Below the pieces are notes generated by a model, which ran no database searches, had not been told where the DNA came from, and was given only the letters and a program-made list of their open reading frames with translations. Position numbers and translations under genes: made by a program. Source: Rebecca billardiae RCC1528 (taxonomy: Eukaryota > Haptophyta). From it: a DNA stretch of 64,000 bases. Location of the stretch: positions 682,001 to 746,000 of the forward strand of contig OZ251249.1 of the NCBI GenBank assembly GCA_965240325.2, given 5' to 3'. Positions 10,909-21,314 of this stretch are shown piece by piece; position 1 is the first letter of the stretch, and every line of letters begins with the position of its first letter.

Positions 10909-12957
10909 TCAAGCGCGGGACCGGGGCCCGCCGGGCGAGGCCGCAGACGCCGCAGGCGGGCTGCGGATTGGTGGCGGTGGCAGCAGCGAGCGCACGATGC
11001 TGTACAGGCGACCGAAGCCGTCGCAATCGGGGCGGGTGGGCGGGCAATCAGCCACGCCGTACGTGAAGAGGTGCGCGACGCGCTGCCCGTTGCGCTGCAG
11101 CTGCGCCCACACGCCCAAGCGGTGCAAGCGCTGAAGTCGGAGCAGCCACGCGCTCGAGGAGACGTCCGGCGGGTGCCGCGCATCGAGCACCACGGCAAAC
11201 TTGGTGTAGTCCAGCATCTCGGGCACGAGGTTTGCTGACGCCGAAGTCGCGTTGAGCTCACCATGACCGCGTGCCGCTGGGTCGGCGCGCCACGGCCACC
11301 ACGTCGTCGGGCCATAATCGCGCAGCCCGCCGTCCCAAATCACAGGCACGCACCCGCTGAGCAGAGCGATGGAGAGGTGGGAGCGCGTGGGCGTGTCACC
11401 CGGCGGCTCGGCGCAGAATGCTGAGCGCACGCTCACGTTCCATGGGTCTGCCCATGTGCTTGCACCGCAGCTTAGTGGGGACCGGCGAGCGCCCCTGGCG
11501 GTCGCTTTCACGCCAGCGGTGCGCGTAGTATTGGCAGCACACACAAAGCACTGGTTCTGCGTACACTCCGCGCCGGCTGCCGCCATTGCCTTGCGCAGCT
11601 CCGAGCGGATGGGCGTGTGCTCGCCAAACCTGTTGCCCTTGTACGCGCGCGCGCTCAGGCTGACGAGGATCGGCCGCTCCTTCGGCAGGTAGGACGTCCC
11701 CGACGGCTGGTCCCAGCGCACGCCCGCCGGCTCGAGCCCGACCGAGTAGGGCACAGTCACCAGCAGGGGGGCACCGTCGGCCGCAGCGACGGCAGCGATG
11801 GGTGTGCCCGTGTGAGCCGGTTGCATAGTGGCACGCCGCCGGCGCGCGAGCTCCCGCGCAGTGCCCTCCTCCCATCCCGACCGCGTCCACCCTGACAGGA
11901 CACCGGTCGACGTCGTGCCGATGAGCATTTTGAACAAGTGCTCGCCTGCGTCGCTCTTCATCAACGCAGAGACGATTGCTGCTGGATGGGCCTTGCTCCG
12001 CAAGGCCCTCCTCCAGCGAGGGCCCTTGGCCTTGCTCGCCACTGCGGTCATCGCGCGCTCGAGGTTGGACTCCTGCGAGGCGAGCACGACACGCGAGCGA
12101 AAGCCAGGCGGCTGCGTTGCCAGCCCGCGCAGCAGCGTCTCTGCGCACGGAAACTTGAACGGCCAGTCGACGTGCACGACAACGATGGGCGGCCGCTCCA
12201 GCCCGTCGTACACGCGCTCCCGCACGCGGTCCCAGTAGTCCGTGCGCAGCGAGGTCAAAAGGCACGTGCTCGCCGCCTGGGTCACCGTGCCTAGCGCAGA
12301 GGCGTCCGCCAGGTAGCACAGCCCGAAGAGCGAGGGCACGATGGCGATGTCGGCATCCTCCGCCGTCGTCGCGTTGCGCGGGCGGCCTCGCACAGCTGCC
12401 CATTCTTCCGCGTGGCGCTGCGCGAGCTGCTTCCAACGCACGATGGCGACACGTTCCCCAGCGTGCTCGTCGAAGGCGACCTCAGTCGCGGCGAACGACT
12501 TGTCTTCGTTCGCGCGGTGCACGTTTGTCAGCGCGCGGCCATCGAACGCCGTGTATTGGCAGTACTCAGCGGGTGCAACCGCTGCCGAGACAAAGCGTGC
12601 GTCGCCCGCGCACACGCGCGCACGGTAGATGTGACGTATGGTCAGGTCACTGAGGTGCATGCTCGGAAACGTGCCCTGGGGCTTTGCCACCTTGGTCGTC
12701 ATCGTGACCAGTGCGCTCAGCGGGCACTGCGGCATGTCGTCGACGACATAGATGAGCGGCGGCATCGATGCCGCCGTGCTCAGCTTGAGCTTGCCAAGCG
12801 ATGCGCCGCTGGCGAGGCTGGCGGCGTGGAGGGCGGCGACGGCGACGAGACGGGCGACCACTGACCGCCGCGCGCCGCCGCGCGAGCACCGTGCAGAAGC
12901 GCGCGCCATGGGTCGCCGCTCGTGGCCGCTGCCCGCCGCCATCCGCATCAGCTGCAT
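10909..12957 (-). CDS. Exostosin-like glycosyltransferase (GT47 family)
   Basis: Single exon, 682 aa from the ATG at 12957; an in-frame upstream codon at 12975 is TTG and was not used. A basic N-terminus is followed by a short hydrophobic stretch (VVARLVAVAALHAASLA), as in type II Golgi membrane enzymes. The C-terminal half holds the exostosin-domain signature SAFCAEPPGDTPTRSHLSIA followed by LLSGCVPVIWDGG, matching the conserved FC-PxGD-S and GCxPVI pattern of GT47 enzymes, which transfer sugars from nucleotide sugars during matrix or cell-wall polysaccharide synthesis. The N-terminal half (PPLIYVVDDMP and onward) fits the start of the exostosin domain. The donor and acceptor sugars cannot be deduced. 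Confidence 0.85.
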   Translation of the reverse strand: MQLMRMAAGSGHERRPMARASARCSRGGARRSVVARLVAVAALHAASLASGASLGKLKLSTAASMPPLIYVVDDMPQCPLSALVTMTTKVAKPQGTFPSMHLSDLTIRHIYRARVCAGDARFVSAAVAPAEYCQYTAFDGRALTNVHRANEDKSFAATEVAFDEHAGERVAIVRWKQLAQRHAEEWAAVRGRPRNATTAEDADIAIVPSLFGLCYLADASALGTVTQAASTCLLTSLRTDYWDRVRERVYDGLERPPIVVVHVDWPFKFPCAETLLRGLATQPPGFRSRVVLASQESNLERAMTAVASKAKGPRWRRALRSKAHPAAIVSALMKSDAGEHLFKMLIGTTSTGVLSGWTRSGWEEGTARELARRRRATMQPAHTGTPIAAVAAADGAPLLVTVPYSVGLEPAGVRWDQPSGTSYLPKERPILVSLSARAYKGNRFGEHTPIRSELRKAMAAAGAECTQNQCFVCAANTTRTAGVKATARGARRSPLSCGASTWADPWNVSVRSAFCAEPPGDTPTRSHLSIALLSGCVPVIWDGGLRDYGPTTWWPWRADPAARGHGELNATSASANLVPEMLDYTKFAVVLDARHPPDVSSSAWLLRLQRLHRLGVWAQLQRNGQRVAHLFTYGVADCPPTRPDCDGFGRLYSIVRSLLPPPPIRSPPAASAASPGGPRSRA

Positions 12958-13322
12958 CACGGGCGTGCTTTGCAAGGAGGTGCGGCAGCGCCGATATCTC
13001 GTCTTGCACGCGTTCTGCTGATGAATACTTCACGGCGGCATCATTAGTATTGCGGATACTGCACCAAAGGACGGCGGCCTTCGTGGCGTTGTAGACAGTG
13101 ATATACCCTGCCTAACTAACGCGTATTACCCATCCGCAGAACGGCAGATGACGTGCACTGGGCGACAGGAGATCGATGCACGCAACACAGCAACAGCCAT
13201 GGCTGCCGCTTGCGAAGTGGCGCTTGCAAAGTGGCGCGGCTCGTGCACGGCGACCGCGTACGGCACGGTCCAGAGCGCATGCCGGGTGGTCAAAGCAAGT
13301 GCGTTGGCCTCCTGACTCCCCT

Positions 13323-13348
13323 GGGCCCACGTGTGCACACGTGGGCCC
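13323..13348. promoter_or_regulatory. Perfect 26-bp palindrome with two CACGTG boxes
   Basis: The left half is GGGCCCACGTGTG and the right half is its exact reverse complement. It contains CACGTG twice, the core E-box/G-box bound by bHLH or bZIP factors. Its place in the shared upstream region of two divergent secretory genes suggests a regulatory site, but function is only inferred. Confidence 0.5.
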
Positions 13349-14168
13349 GCTTGTTGATCGTGCGCCAAGGCTGTTAATGTTTCAGAGGTGTGCACCCGTG
13401 GCCGTGCTCGCGGATGGCGGCGGCACTCTGTGTCGGGCCAGAAAATCCACCACGGGCAGCATTCGGGCGAGGTGTGCATGGCCCCATGGGGACAGTGAAC
13501 GCCCTGTGCGTACGGCTACGGCTGGCGTCCGGAGGTCGGTGATCTTGGGCTTGGCTTGCGTCTGTGGCGGGAACAGTCTGCGCAGAGGAGAGACCGCACG
13601 GATCATCGCGCATGACGCAGGCGCGGGGCCGAGCCGCCGGCCCGCACTTCCCGACTTGCACTGCGCCGACGCCGCGTAGGCGCGGGGGCCACACGGTGGG
13701 CCAGAGCTCAGACTGTGCGGACACCAGTCAGTGACCATGCAGAGCGATGATCCAGGCTGGGCGTGTCCGGCCGCGGGCTGACTACTGATCTACTCTGTCT
13801 CCGCCAATAATCTGATCAGGACTTCGCAGATCAGCACTCCGCCGCTTGTCTCACTCGTCAGTGCGGCGGGCACGGCGCCCTCCGGTCCAAGGAGCGCGGG
13901 CGCGTGGCAGTCATCAAGCCAGTCAACGACTCAACGCAGTCTATAAGTATCGAACTCGCGCGAGTCGAGGGGCCCGCACGCGCGTGATCGACACCGTGAT
14001 GAGTCGTGCTGATAGATGCATCAGTTACGTATACGAATAAGGTCGTGGATACCTGCTGCCGCCGACTGACAATAGCCCGACCAACCTACACGATCGGACC
14101 GCCGACAGTGATCGATCGTCGTCTTCAACGCGTGTACGATGGTCTCGGCTGCTGTACTGTACTGAGTA

Positions 14169-14278
14169 TACAGTTTACTAAGAATAAGAGACGCACACAG
14201 CTCAGGCAGGCGAGATTGACGCCCGCCAACTGTCACCGCCCATGAAGCCGTCGCCAATGGTAGCGCCGCCGGAAAAAA
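14169..14278 (-). repeat. Dispersed repeat, copy B (inverted partner of 2738-2850)
   Basis: Reverse-complement copy of 2738-2850, nearly identical over about 110 bp with a small indel beside the CTTA-AGAATAAGAG region. It lies upstream of the PC-esterase-like gene. Confidence 0.75.
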
Positions 14279-14556
14279 TCGTTCAGCCGTCCGCCTGCGA
14301 GGCCTGGATGAGGGCTGCGGCCGCCTCGCGGCCACTCAGCGGACTGGTACTTTTGAGGCTGCTACCGCCATACAGCAGCATCAAAAGAATCAAGCTAGGG
14401 TCGGGTAAACACTAAACAGTATTGATGTTCATCGACAATACAGTCGTGTGGCCATAATGGCGCGGCAACCTGCCACCGTGAGCCTTACGCACGTTAAACC
14501 AAATAAACTGTAGAACTGTACTTCCAGTATTGTACGAATGACGAATCGTCGACATC

Positions 14557-16305
14557 ATGCAGACGCCGACGGACATGCGCCCCCTGCCGGCGCGGTGCGC
14601 CACGCCGCGCGCGCTCGCGCTCGCGCTCGTCGCGCTCCTGTGCGCGACAGTGTCGGCGCAGCGGCAGCCGCAGCCAGCGTCGCCGGCTGGCGGCGCGGCG
14701 CGCGCGCGCCGCCGGCTCAAGCCGCTGGGCACGTCGCTGGTGACGGTCCCATACGAGCGTTGGGCGGCGGTGCAGGCGACGCTCCCGCGCGCGCGCACCG
14801 GCCTCGAGAACCGCTGCCCGTACATTCGCGCCAACTTCCGGTGCCACGGCGCCAAGTACAAGGCGCTCTTCTTCAACGTGCTGCCGCCGTTCGAGCGCGA
14901 GCGCCTGCTGCTGCCGCCCGACGCACACTTGCTTCTCTACGGAACCTCGATCACCCTGCAGATGGCCGAGGTCCTCCTGTGCAACAACCCGCCGCCGCTC
15001 GTGATCCGCCGGCTCGACGGCGCGGCGACGTGCGTGGCGCCGACCGAGCTCGCGCGTGGCCTCGTGCCCGCGCCGCACCCGCCGTGCGAGACGCGCGGCT
15101 CGCACGACAACGCGCAGGTCGAGTCGTGGTCGGCGCTGTTTCCGAACGGCGCGCGCCTCAGCGTCGTGCAGAACGCGGTGGGGCTGCAGCACGCGCGGAA
15201 CGAGACGGATGCGATCGTGGCGCTCGCCACGAAGCTCGGCGAGGCGCTCGCGCCCACCCACATCCTCCTCATGCAGCCCAACTCGCCGTGCTTCTTCCAG
15301 TGGAAGGCGTGCGAGCGCGCGCGCGCGCCGTGCACGGGCAAATGGGCCGATCAGGAGAAGCCCTCAGTGCGCCAGTTCCCGTGCGACCGGCTCCGCCGCG
15401 TGCACGCGGCGTTCGCCGCGCTGCGCCACGCGCCGTACGTCCTGCACGTGAAGGACTGGCAGCGCGACTTCCCGCACGACTGCGCCGTGCCCGGCGCGCG
15501 CACGCACGGCATGCGCGGCGCGGTGGCCGAGCACTGGTGCAACGCTCAGACGGTGCATCAGCCTGAGTGTGACTACGCCCTGGGCTTCCACCAGTGCCAG
15601 CCGGGCACGCCCGAGATGGCGATGGCCGCGCTGATGGCGAGGCTGCACGCCGACGGCGCGCTGCGCCGGCTGGGCAGCACGGCCGAGGCGCGCGCGCCGG
15701 CGCCGCTCAACGCGCTTCGCGCAAACGCGAGTGCGCTCTTCCGGCGCAATTTTGCTCTCGTCTCCGAGGCGACGCCGTCGTATGACCGCGAGTACCACCC
15801 GGTCGCGCTGCTCCGCCCTCCGGACAACCCGGACCCGCAGCGCTGCCCCGGTGGCGTGAGGGGGGACGCGGCCGCGCAGCTCGCCGCCTTCCTGCCGACC
15901 AACGGCGCCGCCGCTGCCAAGGCGCTAGGCACGACGTTTCAGCTTGGGCGCGGCGCCGGCGGCGCGCCGTTCGGCGTCGGCGGGTTCGGCGTCGGCGGGC
16001 TCGGCGGGCCGTTCGGCGGCGGCGGCGGTGCGGTTGGGGCCCAGCCGGGCGTGTGGGGGATGGCACTCGCCGCCAAGCCTCGCTGGCGCAACGCGATGGC
16101 ACGCAAGTGGCAGCAGCAGCAGCGCACGATGGCAGCGGGCGGTGCGGTGATGCGCTCATTACAGTCAACTCCCGGCGCCGATCACGATGCGCAGCAGCCC
16201 GCGATCGGCTCGGACGATGATCGTCACTCTCCGGAGGATGCTCGTGGGCTGACCAACCGCCGCGCGGCTGCTGGCGATGCGGTTGCTACTGGCCGTGACC
16301 CGTGA
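14557..16305 (+). CDS. Secreted PC-esterase/TBL-like protein (SGNH fold candidate)
   Basis: Single exon, 582 aa. A clear signal peptide (ALALALVALLCATVSA, about residues 19-34) directs it to the secretory pathway. The pattern LLLYGTSITLQMAEVLLC lies where TBL/PC-esterase proteins have GDS followed by a serine-rich helix and SLxC. Near residue 350, GFHQCQPGTPEMAMAALM resembles the C-terminal HxCxPGxPD-W segment of that family. Many paired cysteines are consistent with a secreted or Golgi enzyme that O-acylates or de-acylates glycans. The catalytic GDS appears as GTS, so activity is uncertain. The C-terminal region is Gly-rich (about 466-490). The similarity is weak; it could be an unrelated secreted protein. 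Confidence 0.5.
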   Translation: MQTPTDMRPLPARCATPRALALALVALLCATVSAQRQPQPASPAGGAARARRRLKPLGTSLVTVPYERWAAVQATLPRARTGLENRCPYIRANFRCHGAKYKALFFNVLPPFERERLLLPPDAHLLLYGTSITLQMAEVLLCNNPPPLVIRRLDGAATCVAPTELARGLVPAPHPPCETRGSHDNAQVESWSALFPNGARLSVVQNAVGLQHARNETDAIVALATKLGEALAPTHILLMQPNSPCFFQWKACERARAPCTGKWADQEKPSVRQFPCDRLRRVHAAFAALRHAPYVLHVKDWQRDFPHDCAVPGARTHGMRGAVAEHWCNAQTVHQPECDYALGFHQCQPGTPEMAMAALMARLHADGALRRLGSTAEARAPAPLNALRANASALFRRNFALVSEATPSYDREYHPVALLRPPDNPDPQRCPGGVRGDAAAQLAAFLPTNGAAAAKALGTTFQLGRGAGGAPFGVGGFGVGGLGGPFGGGGGAVGAQPGVWGMALAAKPRWRNAMARKWQQQQRTMAAGGAVMRSLQSTPGADHDAQQPAIGSDDDRHSPEDARGLTNRRAAAGDAVATGRDP

Positions 16306-16602
16306 CCGCGCCGTGCGATTTTGCCCCGAATTGCCAATGCCCGCTGGCCGGCGCGGCGCGCACGCAGCACGGTCGCCATCCGGCCCGAGGCCGACGAGTC
16401 GTAGCACTAGCTGTAGCGTATATATATATAACGACTATTATACGCGCGATAGCTTACTACTATACTCTGCTTCTTACTTTAGCAGCTGCTATAGCGCGAT
16501 ATTATGATATATGCTGTCGATCCAGCAGCCGGCATCGTCGAGCCGAAGCAAGCGTCGTACGTCGTCGTTGGTCATCATCGACTCATCGGTCTAAGTGCAG
16601 CA
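16306..16602. other. Intergenic DNA
   Basis: 3' flank of the PC-esterase-like gene with a short TA microsatellite at about 16419-16430. Nothing else was seen before the second copy of the 2-kb element. Confidence 0.5.
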
Positions 16603-18644
16603 CAGTAAAGAAATCGATTTTCGGCGTTACCGTAACCCGTCCGCACTTCCGCCCAGTGGGGATGCGCTGGATGTTGTTTTCATGCCCCGTTCGCGGCACT
16701 TCGCGCCGCCACAGTGGAGAAAGATCGGGCCGGAAGCCGTTTGAGCATGGTCGGTCGTGCGCACGCCCATTCGAATCGATGGCGCGCTCCGAGCGGCGGG
16801 CGTGCGCGCATGACTGCCGCGAGGGGGGCTGCGAGGCGTCGGCCGGCTTGCCAAGGCGGTTCCCTGGGGCGGCGTCACCCTCCCCCGCCCCTCCTCGCCC
16901 ACCCTCGCCCCACGGGCGGCCACACGTGACCTGTTGAGATGAGTTCACGGGGGCCGCGCGGCACGCGCGCGGAGAGGCGAGGAAGTGGTGTTTCGCGGAA
17001 AAACGTTCTGTAGCATTGTGCCCAACCCATGTGGGCACCCGCTGCACAAGTTCGCGGTACGCCAAACCGCACACAGCGGCCTGAGCAGCTCCCAGACTGA
17101 CTTTCGCTCTTGAAGCCTGTTTTGGGGCCAGATCTTGGTGTGGATGTAGCGCGGCGAGGAGGCGCCGGGCGCGCGCCCGAGCTGCGTGCTGCCACTCGCC
17201 ATGACCCATAGACATCGTCCGTCGCGAACGACCCGGCTCGCCTCGACCTCTCCGACCCGCCGGGCAGCCACGACCGAGCAAGGCACGACAATGGCCAAAC
17301 CGGGAGGCTTCTCAGAGCGCGTGGGATGGGCATAGGCGCGAGAGAGGGCGCCCAGCGCGCTCTTGAGATGCACAGGAGCACGCACTGATGCGTATGGAAC
17401 CATCCCATCACGATCGCCCCGACCTGGCGCGCCCTATCTGGCCCGTCAGGCTGCCCGCGCCGCCGCCGCCGCGCCACGCCGCCGCCACTGGCGCCGCCGC
17501 ACCGCGGGCACATGGGTAAGTCCGTATTCAACAAATACAGAATTTCCGGTGCGGCCCTCTTTTGGGCGGCAAGGTCGGTCTGGTCGACACCTGCCGCGCG
17601 GCATGGGCCACGGCGCGGCGAGGTGGCGGCTGGCGCACCGCGGCGTGGGCGGGATGGCTCGAGGACACCACCGCCCCGCCTCCCACGCCGCGCCGTGCGC
17701 GTGCGCCGTGCTCTCGTCGCGTACCGATTTTCCTGCGGCGAGCGACGTCCAACAGCGCGACCATGCCATCGCGCGACGAGGTGCGTTCAGCTCGGCGATT
17801 TGTCGTATTTGTTGAATACATGCGGGTACGAATCGACCGCAAGGAGCGGCAAGGACGCCCTCGACGCACACGTCGAGAGCCACGCGCGCGGCGTGGACTG
17901 GCACGCGACGCGGAGATGGCGGGCGCGGTGCCGCGGGCGCGCGACTGGTCTAGAACATCCCAATGAAGCGCGGGACGGCGCTGCGCGCCTGTGCTCGCCG
18001 CCGTCTCCTCGCAGTCGAAAATATCTGTGCACCCTTCTGTCTGGCTAGTCGACCGGCCGGCACGCGGCACGCGAGCAGTGTGTGTGGGGAGGAGTGTGAC
18101 ATGGCAGGCTGTGGCGAGGTGGATGGCCGTGCAGGTCTACGCTAGTAAGGGCCGCTCCCGCGCTCGCGCGGTGACTCGCGCACGCCTCGTCGAGGACGAG
18201 CGTGTTTGAATGGCTCCGGAGAAGGCTTACGATCGCTCGTTGATGGGCAGCGCGCGACACGTGCACACGACGAAGGTGACGACCAGGCACTCCGGCGAGG
18301 GCGGCTGTGCTGGTAGCAGACTGCATTCGGAGTAAGATGCGCCATCTTACGCGCCGCTTCGCCTCGCTGCATCGCCGCACTGAGCAGCAGGGCTCCACGC
18401 TCACGAATGGCTCACCGCGAGCTACGTGACCGGCCAGCCGCGTGCAACCCGGCGAGGCAGAGAGGGGCGGAGGGATGGGGAGGCTGGGTGGGATGTTGCA
18501 GTCCCATGCCCGGGGCACTCGCCAGGCGCCTGCGCGACCACCGTAGCGTCGTCTGTGCGCTCGTGCGGCCCGTGCGAGAAAATCCCCGAAAATCGGCTCG
18601 TGTCGGACGGGTTACGGTAACGATAATCCCGTTTTTGTTCACTG
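16603..18644. mobile_element. Inverted-repeat element, copy 2 (about 2.04 kb)
   Basis: Collinear with 6579-8623 in the same orientation: starts CAGTAAAGAAATCG, ends TTTTTGTTCACTG, with inner inverted segments CCGTAACCCGTCCG (left) and CGGACGGGTTACGG (right). Differences from copy 1 are scattered substitutions and indels; by eye identity is well above 85 percent. No target-site duplication is apparent. The two copies, 10 kb apart and parallel, could mediate deletion of the intervening two genes by unequal recombination. Confidence 0.8.
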
Positions 18645-18820
18645 TGAGTGATGCGCGCTTGAGCAGATGAGACAGAGCAGCAGTCGTAGTATATATATCG
18701 TATATATAGCAGCAGCAGTCATCATCAGCAGTTGTCGCGCGTCATCCGGGCCTGCCTCTATATATGCCGGCGCCGTCGACGGCAGTCGTACAGCTAGTAC
18801 CGCGGAGTCCGACTGACCGA

Positions 18821-21314
18821 CTAGAATCCGAGCCGCATCCCCGGTTTACTCGGGTCGTTGGCCGGGCGCTCCGCCTCGTACATCTGCCACTCGGTGATCG
18901 AGTGCTCGGCGTACAGCCGGCCCGTGGACGCGGTGAAGCCGGCGTGCAGCTTGCCGTCCCACGCCTCCAGCCCCTGCGAGGCGCGCGCGCCGCCGTGGCA
19001 CACGACACACCGCGTGCGCGGCGCGTGCACGCAGCAGCCGCCCGAGCCAGTGAGCGCGCATGCGCCTGCCCTCGGCTCGACCCCGCCTCCGCGCCCGCCC
19101 ACGGCGGCCCACGCCGCGCGCGCGCGCGCGCACCTTGAACCAGAGGTTGAGGTCCACCGTCATCGAGAGCTTCGCCTTGTATTCGTCGTCGATGAAGACG
19201 GAGAGCGTGTGCGCGCCGTCCACGATCTTGCGCTTGTTGGCCGCGCGCTCGTCGTCGTCGTCGTCGTCCTCGTCCTGCGGCGGCGCGGGCGGCGAAGGGC
19301 GGGCGGGGGGATGGGCGGAGGGCGCACGCGCGGCGCCGTCCAGCCGCGCGCCTGCCGTCCGCCGCGGGACGAGCGGTGCTGCGAACAGGCCGCAGCGCCG
19401 TCGCGCGCGCGCGCGAGCGCTGCCGCAGGCGAGCGCCGTAACCGCCGCCGTAACCGTCGCCGTAACCGTCGCCGCCCTTGCGGGGCAGCCCCGGCGAGCG
19501 GCGGCGCGGGCGCGAGGACGGGCGGCGCGCACCTTGGAGCGCGTCGCCTTCGCGCGCTTCCGCCGCTCCTCCTCGCGCAGCTTCTCCGCGCGCGTCTGCG
19601 CGCGCCGACACAGCGGGGCGGCGCGCGCGTCGGCGCGGCGCAATTTGCGGCGGCGGCGGCGGCGGCGCGCTCAGCGGCGGTGTGCCCGCCTCCTGCCCGC
19701 GTCGCCGCCCGGCGCGCCGCGCCGGCGCGCGCCTCGGCGCGCGCGCGGGGCCGCCCGGGCGCACCTTGTTGAAGCGGCTCTTCTCGAAGACGATCCGCAC
19801 GCGGTGCTCCTTGCCAGAGGCGAGGTCGATGCCGTGGTCCTCGAGCGACACGCGCGCCTTGGTGTCGCGGGGGCCCGTGCTCACTGGGCCGACCCCGCCC
19901 TGCAGGGGGTGCGCGGCCGCGGCGGGCGGCGGGTGCGGCACGGCGCGGGCGCGTGCGCGGCGGCGCGGACGTGCGTGAGCGCACACGGCCGAGCGGCGCG
20001 TGCCCGCCGGCGCGCGCGGCGCGGGTGGAGGGTGGGTGGCCCGCTCGGCGCACGCGCGCGCGCATGCGCGAACACACGCGCGCATGCGCATGCGCACGCG
20101 CGAGCGCGCGCGCGCGCGCACCGTCTGGACGGCGACCGTGTGCATGCGGTGCTCGAGCAGGTCGTCGTCCTCGGCGTACCCGCTCCGCTGCACCGCGCCC
20201 ACGCCGTACCCCGCGCCGCCCCCGCGCCCGCCGCGCCCGCCCGGCTCGCGCCGAACCGCCTGCTGCAGCCGCGCGTCGGACAGCGGGTACGTAACGGCGT
20301 CGTCCAGCTCCGTCTCGAACTTGGGCGCCCAGAACTTCTCGGACTGCGAGGGCGGAGGAGGGGGCGCGCGCTGGGCTCAGGGCTCGGACCCCGCCCGCGG
20401 GGCCGCGCCGCGCCGCGCCGCGCGGCGTGGGTGGGCGGCTGCGCGCGCGCTCCCAAGCGCGCGCGCAGCCGTGCGCTAGCGCGCGCCAAGCGCCTTCCGC
20501 GCGCACCGGCGTGTACGGGTTCGTCATGAGCTTGCCGCTGTCGCCGCGCCGCACGTAGAAGAGGTTCCGGTAGCGCGTGTCCGAGGGCAGCTTGCACAGC
20601 AGCTTCTCGTCCTTGTCCAGGTCGAGCTTCTTGAGCGGCTCGTCCGCGTGCTGAGTCGCGCACGACGGGTGCACGGCAAAGTGGACGGCGATCGCGTTCT
20701 GGAGGTTGCCGTAGCTGCGCGCGCGGGTGTGGGCGGGGTGTGTGTGCGGGGGGCGTGGTCGGTGGCGGCGCGGCGTGGCGCGGCGCGCGGTCGTGCCGCC
20801 TAGCCCTCCCCCAGCTGGGCGCGCGCGCGGTGCGCTGCGCGCGCACACCCCATCTGCGTCCCCGAGCCGCCGATGGCGGCGGTGCGCTTCGGGTCGCGGT
20901 GGAGGACGAAGGCGAAGCCGTCCGCGCCCGGCGGCTCCGGCGCGCCGTCGTGCGCGGGCTTGGGGAGCGTGATGCGCACCCTGCTCGGCGCGGCGCGCCC
21001 ACGGCCGGCCGGTCAGCACGCAGCAGCAGCGCGCGGGGTCTTTTTTTCATCCCGCCAGCAGCGCAGCAAGCAAAAGGGGAAAGGACGCGCGCGGGGAAAA
21101 AGAAAGGCGGGAAACAGCATGGCCGCGCGCGCGCACACCTGAAGATCACCTCCAGGCCGTGCACGACGGAGACGGGGTCGCAGAACCACGCGGCGCCCGC
21201 CTGGCCCACGCCCTTGACGAGGGGCGTGAGCCGCAGCACGTTGTTCAGCACCTCGGCTTGGCCCGTCGTGTGCACGAGCGGCCGCTCCTTCGCACCCGCC
21301 ACCTTCACCTTGGC
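18821..21314 (-). other. Exons 23-30 of the giant gene: L-type lectin-like domain
   Basis: Spliced, the C-terminus reads AAWFCDPVSVVHGLEVIFRV, then ADGFAFVLHRDP, AAIGGSGTQMGYGNLQNAIA and, near the end, LSVFIDDEY, LHAGFTASTGRLYAEHSITE and WQMYE. These match the legume/L-type lectin order: aromatic-W-x-x-PV, DGFAFVL, IGG-GxxLGY, and the terminal GFxASTG-xxxHxIxxW motif. Low-complexity acidic and basic inserts (exons 26-29) interrupt the fold. The usual metal-binding Asp/Asn loop after the AIAV strand is replaced by a Lys/Asp-rich stretch, so sugar binding is uncertain. Confidence 0.65.

Larger units (their letters stand above)
12958..14556. other. 1.6-kb divergent intergenic region
   Basis: It lies between the oppositely oriented exostosin-like and PC-esterase-like genes, so it should contain both promoters. 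It holds the 26-bp perfect palindrome at 13323-13348 and dispersed-repeat copy B. Open frames up to about 167 codons overlap on both strands and have no recognisable family. No other gene is supported. Confidence 0.5.

Noticed and set aside
16590-18660. Target-site duplication for the second copy of the 2-kb element
   Set aside because: The flanks (AAGTGCAGCA on the left, TGAGTGATGC on the right) show no convincing direct repeat at any plausible end position.
19160-21019. Long minus-strand open frames running through several exons and introns of the giant gene
   Set aside because: They read through CG-rich introns in the wrong frame and yield only Arg/Ala/Pro-rich protein. The spliced frame gives recognisable lectin motifs.
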